Made by a program: the position numbers and the translations under genes
The notes under the pieces: model-generated
What the model was told of the DNA's origin: nothing
What the model saw: the letters and a program-made list of their open reading frames with translations, nothing else
Database searches by the model: none
Shown here: positions 6,106-9,592 of the stretch, piece by piece
Layout: each line of letters starts with the position of its first letter
How positions within the stretch are numbered: the stretch's first letter is position 1
NCBI GenBank assembly: GCA_014380825.1
Contig: JACMJD010000528.1
Span: 1-9,592, forward strand
Reading direction: 5' to 3'
Source: Phycisphaerae bacterium
Lineage (GTDB): Bacteria > Planctomycetota > Phycisphaerae > Tepidisphaerales > Tepidisphaeraceae
DNA length: 9,592 nucleotides

Positions 6106-6930
6106 TTATGCTCGTACCTCCTGTCCCGATTTGCCCTTGGCGGATATCACCGCCGCGACACCCTTAAAGAATTCTGCCACCCGCTCTGGTTGCCAAGCTT
6201 CTAGTTCGGACTGGCTCACGTGGACGGAAAACTCAAAATGAATTCCGCCGCGCTCTGGCTGATGCGACTTCGGGCTAACGCTCAGCGTCTGCTGCGTGAG
6301 CGCGGGCAATTGCGTCGACGGCGGGATTCGTTCGTGTTCAAGATCCATTTTTCCGTTCTGCTGTTCGACTGGCTTCACGAGTCGGAGCGAGCCGTTTTCC
6401 CTAGCACAAATTCCCGTCAGCGCCATGTAGTCCAACAACGTGCCTAGTTGGGGTTTGTATCGCGGTGCTGCCTGCGCTTCATCGGCCAAGTCGGCTAACG
6501 CTTCTTCTTCAGGCAAGTCGCGGAACTGAAGTTTTGGAAACAGTCGTCGCGCGAACCACGATCTCTCGACCAGCGGGGCCAGCTTCATTGCCGCAGTTTC
6601 GGGCGACCACTGGTACGCACGCGCGAATTGCACGAGTTCCGGTGCGGGCGCGAAGCCGCCGTCGATCCTGGTCAGGAAATCATTCGCGACGAAGAACGCG
6701 TTGCACAGTCCGACCGTCGAACCGGTTAGTTCGATTACCTTCGCAACGTCGTTATTGGTTACGGGTTTTCCCTCTACTCCGAGCGTGCCGTAGACACGCA
6801 AGATGTCTATCTGCTTTGGAGTTTTGATCCTGTCGGTCGCCAACTCCTTCGTCGGCTTCGGCCCCTTTGTCTGCGGTTCTCTATCGATGTCCTTCGCCGC
6901 CGCCGCAACGTCCGCCGTCTTCTCACTCAT
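6106..6930 (-). CDS. Probable winged-helix protein, transposon passenger
   Basis: The 274-residue product has a charged Ala/Lys-rich N-terminus (1-35). Residues about 36-105 (TPKQIDILRVYGTL, NNDVAKVIELTGSTVGLCNAF, DFLTRIDGGFAPAPE) look like a winged helix-turn-helix unit with its wing. A second helical unit, possibly another winged helix, spans about 140-185 (QLGTLLDYMALTGICARENGSLRL). A polar linker follows, then a conserved-looking tail HFEFSVHVSQSELEAWQPERVAEFFKGVAAVI (230-262). I recall similar tails in uncharacterised bacterial proteins but cannot name the family. The ATG at 6930 is preceded by GAGG with 5-base spacing, which supports the start well. It reads away from the structured region 6931-7385 and could bind it as a regulator; that is inference. 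Confidence 0.7.
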   Translation of the reverse strand: MSEKTADVAAAAKDIDREPQTKGPKPTKELATDRIKTPKQIDILRVYGTLGVEGKPVTNNDVAKVIELTGSTVGLCNAFFVANDFLTRIDGGFAPAPELVQFARAYQWSPETAAMKLAPLVERSWFARRLFPKLQFRDLPEEEALADLADEAQAAPRYKPQLGTLLDYMALTGICARENGSLRLVKPVEQQNGKMDLEHERIPPSTQLPALTQQTLSVSPKSHQPERGGIHFEFSVHVSQSELEAWQPERVAEFFKGVAAVISAKGKSGQEVRA

Positions 6931-6962
6931 AGGTACCTCGGTTAAGTCCTTCGTCGCCGGTA

Positions 6963-6992
6963 ACAGTACCCGAACCCCTCGCTCATGGTCAA
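6963..6992 (-). promoter_or_regulatory. Possible promoter of the winged-helix-like gene
   Basis: On the minus strand, TTGACC (6987-6992) and TACTGT (6963-6968) are 18 bp apart and about 33 bp before the ATG at 6930. The -35 is close to consensus and the -10 is weak. Next to it an inverted pair TTATCGG (6996-7002) and CCGATAA (7024-7030) could be an operator. Confidence 0.35.
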
Positions 6993-7139
6993 GCGTTATC
7001 GGACGCTATGAGTAAAGTGGCAACCGATAAGAGCGCTAATCAGCTCAAAAAATGCGTTTCTGTCCATCCGGATCAATTGATATGAGGCGACTTGCAGAAA
7101 CGTCGGGTTATCCCCGCGCGTGAGTGGAGCGCCAAAAAT

Positions 7140-7148
7140 TGTGGATAA
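7140..7148 (-). promoter_or_regulatory. Perfect DnaA-box match
   Basis: TGTGGATAA on the plus strand is the exact complement of the consensus TTATCCACA. Single matches arise by chance, but here two one-mismatch copies GGTGGATAA lie at 7333-7341 and 7346-7354 in the same orientation. A weaker, oppositely oriented TTATCCCCG is at 7108-7116. All flank the 52-bp inverted repeat. Confidence 0.4.
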
Positions 7149-7156
7149 CTTCGCTC

Positions 7157-7322
7157 ATCCGACGACGTTCCGTTCAAGACCACTCACAATCTGTAACAAT
7201 CTGGAGCAATCTTCTCTGCTTTTCTGATCTATCGTTCGTAGGAATAATAACTTACAGATGAAGGCCAAAGTGCTCCAGATTGTGCCAGATTGTGAGTGGA
7301 TGTGAACGGAACGTCGTCGGAT
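7157..7322. repeat. 52-bp-arm inverted repeat with 10-bp-phased CAATCTG motifs
   Basis: The arms 7157-7208 and 7271-7322 match at 47 of 52 positions; the outer 20 bp are perfect, and the five mismatches fall in two short clusters. The 62-base spacer is AT-rich. Within the arms CAATCTG occurs at 7187 and 7197, with a partial CAATCT at 7207, and as CAGATTG at 7276 and 7286. All are spaced exactly 10 bp apart, so they lie on one face of the helix. No target duplication flanks the arms, so a nested miniature element is less likely than a protein-binding array or structured RNA. Confidence 0.85.
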
Positions 7323-7385
7323 CAAAAATGTCGGTGGATAAGTCGGGTGGATAACGTGGCGTCGCCTCGTGTTATAGTGGCGAGC

Positions 7386-7511
7386 ATGGCCAAGAAGAAG
7401 CCCGCGAAGCCCGGCCCGAAGCCCGAAGTCCTGAAGATCAGCGGCAACTGGAAAGCCGCGATTAAGCAGGCGATGCAAAAGAAGAAGCCCGCGAAGGGGT
7501 GGCCGAAGTAA
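7386..7511 (+). CDS. Small Lys/Pro-rich protein (41 aa)
   Basis: The product is strongly basic, opening MAKKKPAKPGPKPEV, then LKISGNWKAAIKQAMQ and ending KKKPAKGWPK. I associate this layout (basic start, G-x-W-x-x-A helix, K-x-x-x-GWPK end) with small conserved proteins of unknown function in planctomycete-type genomes. There is no good ribosome binding site before the ATG. A TATAGT box at 7373-7378 would place the transcript start at or next to the ATG, so it may be leaderless. The stop is 3 bp before the start of the 61-residue gene, indicating a two-gene operon. A GTG-initiated longer frame from 7296 would run through the inverted repeat and is unlikely. Function is unknown; nucleic-acid binding is possible from the charge only. 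Confidence 0.65.
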   Translation: MAKKKPAKPGPKPEVLKISGNWKAAIKQAMQKKKPAKGWPK

Positions 7512-7514
7512 ATC

Positions 7515-7700
7515 ATGCCGCTGTCACCCGACTACGACCGGTTCATGGCGCTGGTTACGGAACACATCGACGTAACCAACGAAATCGTCGAACTGCTGAA
7601 GCAGAACAAGATCGCAGAGGCAGACATCAAGATCAGGCGGATGGATGAGGTCGCGCAGATGATCCGTGATTTCAACCAAAACGGCGGGCGATTTCGTTAG
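7515..7700 (+). CDS. Small helical protein (61 aa)
   Basis: The product is almost entirely predicted helix: PDYDRFMALVTEHIDVTNEIVELLK, a short turn KIAEADIK, then RRMDEVAQMIRDFNQ and a GGRFR tail. It is likely a two-helix hairpin. It starts 3 bp after the stop of the 41-residue gene, and the GGGGTGG near that gene's end can serve as ribosome binding site, so the two are probably translated together. It ends 9 bp before the right terminal repeat and is the last passenger. No family is recognised; small partner proteins of this shape include antitoxins and adaptors, but nothing specific supports either. Confidence 0.62.
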   Translation: MPLSPDYDRFMALVTEHIDVTNEIVELLKQNKIAEADIKIRRMDEVAQMIRDFNQNGGRFR

Positions 7701-7709
7701 TCCCTGCTA

Positions 7710-7733
7710 GGTTGCGTTATCGCCACACTTCCG
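7710..7733 (-). repeat. Right terminal inverted repeat of the transposon
   Basis: This is the exact 24-bp reverse complement of 3658-3681. The 8-bp duplication AAGCAAAG follows directly at 7734-7741. Confidence 0.9.
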
Positions 7734-7755
7734 AAGCAAAGCCAAAGTGAAGGTG
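7734..7755. repeat. Right target duplication and right half of the split hairpin
   Basis: AAGCAAAG at 7734-7741 repeats 3650-3657 exactly. GCCAAA (7741-7746) and GTGAAGGTG (7747-7755) complement TTTGGC (3643-3648) and CACCTTCAC (3632-3640). The AAGG at 7750-7753 is also a candidate ribosome binding site for a GTG start of the MATE gene at 7761. Confidence 0.85.
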
Positions 7756-7760
7756 GAGAA

Positions 7761-9293
7761 GTGGGGAAAATCCCCAGCGCCGATGCCAACACCTCGGCCG
7801 TCGCGTATCATCCGCCGCCCATGAGTGACGGGGTTGGAGCAGAATCACCGATGACGCCGGAAGCGGCGGTCGCGCCGGCGCTGCCGTACGCACGCACGGA
7901 GGAATCGAACGGGCAGCTGCTCCGATTACTGCTGCTGCTCGCCTGGCCGGTGCTGGCGGAGCACGTGCTGCACATGATGGTGGGGATCAACGACACGTAC
8001 CTGGCGAATCACGTTGTCAGCATTTCGCCGGCGATGTCGGGAGCGGAGGTCGCCGCGGCGCGATCGCAGATGGCGGCTGCCGCGGCTGCGGTTGGCACCG
8101 TCAGTTACATCCTCTGGCTGATCGGTCTGCTTACCGGCGCGATCAGCGCGGGCTCGACCGCGATCATCGCCCGCGCCACCGGCGCGCGGCATCGACGACT
8201 CGCCAACAGCATCTGCGGACAATCGATGTCGGCAGGCGTCATCTGCGGGATCGCGCTGAGCGCGATCATGTATTTCTTCGCCAAGCCGATCGCGATTTCC
8301 ACCGGTCTCACCGGCCAGGGCTTCGAATTCGCGCTGATGTACTTTCGCATGCTCAGCTTCGCCGTGCCGTTTCTGGTGATCATGTTCATCGCCAACGCCT
8401 GCCTGCGCGGCGCGGGCGACACGCTCACGCCCGCGACGACGTTCGTCGTCGTCGACATCGTCAACATCGTTTTCAGTTGGGGACTGACGTACGGGATGTT
8501 CGGTTTGCCGAACTGGGGATTCAAAGGCATCGCCGCCGGAACGGTGATCGCGTATTGCGCGGGCGGCGTGATCCAGGTGATCATGCTGCTGCGCGGGCGG
8601 GGCGGATTGCGTTTGTATATGCATCGCCTCGCGCCGCACTGGCACAACCTTAAGCGCATCCTGCGCATCGGCATTCCCGGTGGCGCGGGCGATCTGATTC
8701 AGTGGATCGTCAACTTCGCGATGCTCGTCGTGGTCAACAAGATGGACACGACGCTGGTCAGCTCGGCCGCCCACAACAACACGGTGAAGATCGAGAGCAT
8801 GAGCTATCTGACCGGCTTCGCCTTCGCGACCGCCGCCGCCACGATGGTGGGCCAGAGCCTGGGGATGCGCGATCCGCGCCGCGCGATGCGCAGCGCGTAT
8901 CTCAGCTACGCGATTGGCGGCGGATTGATGACGCTGTTCGGCATCCTGTTCATCACGCTGGGGAAACATCCCGCGATGTGGCTGTCGAGCGATCCGGTGC
9001 TGATCGACCTGACCACGCGATGCCTATTCGTCACCGGTTTCTGCCAAATCGGTTTCGCCGCCGCCATGATCTTCGGCGGCGCATTGCGCGGCGCGGGCGA
9101 CACGCTTGTGGTGATGATGCTGAATCTGTCCAGCATCGTCGGTATCCGATTGGTTGGCGTCCTGCTGGTCGCGTGGTATTTCAAACTTGGATTGCTTGCG
9201 ATGTGGACGGTGTTGTCGGTCGAGCTGATCATCCGCGGCGCACTGATTTACGGCCGGTTTTTGAATGGTGGCTGGAAAAAGGTCGAAGTTTAG
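7761..9293 (+). CDS. MATE-family multidrug/metabolite exporter
   Basis: The product is an inner-membrane antiporter of the MATE family, which exports organic cations or drugs against Na+ or H+. It has about 12 hydrophobic segments in two homologous halves. Each half carries the family signature: ACLRGAGDT at about 214-221 and ALRGAGDT at about 441-448. GAISAGSTAIIARATGA (126-142) and ATMVGQSLGMRDP (360-372) are equivalent loop motifs. The length of 510 residues is slightly above the usual 450-500 because of a polar 50-residue N-terminus. The start is uncertain: GTG 7761 has AAGG 7 bases upstream, while ATG 7821 or ATG 7851 would give a more typical N-terminus. The transposon inserted just upstream and probably separated the gene from its original promoter. 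The substrate is unknown. Confidence 0.93.
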   Translation: MGKIPSADANTSAVAYHPPPMSDGVGAESPMTPEAAVAPALPYARTEESNGQLLRLLLLLAWPVLAEHVLHMMVGINDTYLANHVVSISPAMSGAEVAAARSQMAAAAAAVGTVSYILWLIGLLTGAISAGSTAIIARATGARHRRLANSICGQSMSAGVICGIALSAIMYFFAKPIAISTGLTGQGFEFALMYFRMLSFAVPFLVIMFIANACLRGAGDTLTPATTFVVVDIVNIVFSWGLTYGMFGLPNWGFKGIAAGTVIAYCAGGVIQVIMLLRGRGGLRLYMHRLAPHWHNLKRILRIGIPGGAGDLIQWIVNFAMLVVVNKMDTTLVSSAAHNNTVKIESMSYLTGFAFATAAATMVGQSLGMRDPRRAMRSAYLSYAIGGGLMTLFGILFITLGKHPAMWLSSDPVLIDLTTRCLFVTGFCQIGFAAAMIFGGALRGAGDTLVVMMLNLSSIVGIRLVGVLLVAWYFKLGLLAMWTVLSVELIIRGALIYGRFLNGGWKKVEV

Positions 9294-9385
9294 CCACCGC
9301 TGGGGCACCGATTAACACCGATGAAAGAAATGAAGCGCGGCGTCCTCTTCTTTATCGGTGTGCATCGGTGCCCCATCGGTGGCTA
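9291..9385. repeat. Large palindrome between the MATE gene and ispH
   Basis: The arms of about 38 bp (9291-9328 and roughly 9347-9385) are near-perfect inverted copies that include TGGGGCACCGAT and ACACCGAT, with a few mismatches and one extra base. The left arm begins with the TAG stop codon of the MATE gene, and the right arm ends 17 bp before ispH. Translated, it gives the HRWGTDAHR type of peptide. It is probably a dispersed repeat that now also works as a strong transcript-end or intercistronic hairpin. No T-tract follows, so it is not a typical intrinsic terminator. Confidence 0.8.
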
Positions 9386-9402
9386 AGATTGTTTGAATCG
9401 AG

Positions 9403-9592
9403 ATGAAAGTAATCCTCGCAAATCCTCGCGGCTTCTGTGCCGGTGTGAACATGGCGATCGAATGCGTCGACGAAGTGCTGCGCCTCAAGGGGCCGCCGGT
9501 TTACGTGTATCACGAGATCGTGCACAACCGGCACGTGGTGGAAGATTTCAAATCGCGCGGCGTGACGTTCGTCAACAAAGTGAGCGAGGTTC
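9403..9592 (+). CDS. ispH: 4-hydroxy-3-methylbut-2-enyl diphosphate reductase, N-terminal part
   Basis: The first 63 codons are present and the gene runs off the window. IspH (LytB) is the iron-sulfur enzyme that converts HMBPP to isopentenyl and dimethylallyl diphosphate, the final step of the MEP isoprenoid pathway in the cytoplasm. Diagnostic motifs are [10 protein letters not shown] with Cys12, a ligand of the 4Fe-4S cluster, and EIVHNRHVV with His41, which binds the substrate diphosphate; both positions agree with the well-studied E. coli enzyme. The ATG at 9403 is the first possible start because an in-frame TGA lies at 9394-9396. The ribosome binding site is weak. It follows the MATE gene in the same direction across a large palindrome. 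Confidence 0.95.
   Translation, partial: MKVILANPRGFCAGVNMAIECVDEVLRLKGPPVYVYHEIVHNRHVVEDFKSRGVTFVNKVSEV

Larger units (their letters stand above)
6931..7385. promoter_or_regulatory. Divergent non-coding control region inside the transposon
   Basis: This 455-bp gap separates a minus-strand gene from a plus-strand pair and contains no convincing ORF. From left to right it holds the candidate minus-strand promoter, the TTATCGG/CCGATAA pair, a 10-base palindrome ATCAATTGAT (7072-7081), a DnaA-box-like TTATCCCCG (7108-7116), a perfect DnaA box (7140-7148), the large inverted repeat (7157-7322), two near-match DnaA boxes (7333-7341, 7346-7354) and a -10-like TATAGT (7373-7378). It looks like a regulatory or origin-like region; which of these is not decidable from sequence. 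Confidence 0.6.
3658..7733. mobile_element. IS1595-family transposon with passenger genes
   Basis: The ends are 24-bp perfect inverted repeats (3658-3681 and 7710-7733) beginning CGGAAGTGTGG. They are directly flanked by an exact 8-bp direct repeat AAGCAAAG (3650-3657 and 7734-7741). An intact IS1595/ISXO2-type transposase gene lies inside (4490-5467). Elements of the IS1595 family generate 8-bp target duplications, and several members exceed the size of simple insertion sequences because they carry passenger genes, so all three signals agree. The cargo comprises a kinase-like protein, a small beta-rich protein, a tRNA-like gene, a 65-residue ORF, a winged-helix-like protein and two tiny proteins. 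The perfect ends, exact duplication and uninterrupted transposase suggest a fairly recent, possibly active, insertion. Assignment of the ends to this transposase is inference, but there is no rival transposase in the window. Confidence 0.87.

Noticed and set aside
5536..6204. 222-codon plus-strand frame starting RPTGFEPATSG
   Set aside because: The start is the antisense translation of the tRNA-like gene, a well-known annotation artefact. The rest crosses a supported minus-strand ORF and a terminator hairpin.
3658..7733. Invertible DNA segment bounded by inverted repeats
   Set aside because: No site-specific recombinase is present. The exact 8-bp direct duplication outside the repeats indicates transposition rather than inversion.
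7926..8969. 347-codon minus-strand frame opposite the MATE gene
   Set aside because: His/Arg/Asp-rich shadow of a clear membrane transporter on the plus strand.

Overview
The window looks like a GC-rich bacterial chromosome, most likely from the Planctomycetota and possibly Phycisphaerae. This is judged from protein style (HEAT-repeat and tandem DTG-protease secreted proteins, a short mini-kinase, small conserved proteins) and from two dispersed palindromic repeat types; nothing in the window proves the taxonomy.

Host backbone. From the left come the end of a HEAT-repeat protein gene (to 2165) closed by a textbook intrinsic terminator, a dispersed palindrome (2288-2367), a secreted two-domain retropepsin-like protease gene (2396-3379), and a non-coding stretch rich in inverted repeats (3380-3657). 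The backbone resumes at 7742 with a MATE-family exporter gene (7761-9293), a second large palindrome (9291-9385), and the first 63 codons of ispH (from 9403), the last step of the MEP isoprenoid pathway.

Inserted element. Positions 3658-7733 (4,076 bp) form a transposon. It has 24-bp perfect terminal inverted repeats (3658-3681 and 7710-7733), an exact 8-bp flanking direct repeat AAGCAAAG (3650-3657 and 7734-7741), and an intact IS1595/ISXO2-type transposase in the middle (4490-5467, minus). IS1595-family elements make 8-bp target duplications and are known for carrying passenger genes, so the ends, duplication and transposase agree. Joining the flanks across one copy of the duplication restores a 15-bp-stem palindrome, so the element landed in the loop of a hairpin just upstream of the MATE gene.

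Passengers. The cargo comprises a 170-residue kinase-fold protein that ends just after its catalytic loop (minus), an 85-residue beta-rich protein (plus) whose start codon overlaps the kinase start head-to-head in one CATG, a tRNA-like gene with anticodon UGG (minus), a 65-residue ORF with a good ribosome binding site (minus), a 274-residue probable winged-helix protein (minus), and a tandem pair of 41- and 61-residue proteins (plus). The 455-bp divergent region between the winged-helix gene and the small pair holds a 52-bp-arm inverted repeat with CAATCTG motifs spaced 10 bp apart, flanked by one perfect and several near-match DnaA boxes. This looks like a control region or origin-like site. 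How the passengers work together is not visible from sequence. The assembly of a decorated transposon with its own tRNA-like gene and structured control region is the most interesting content here.
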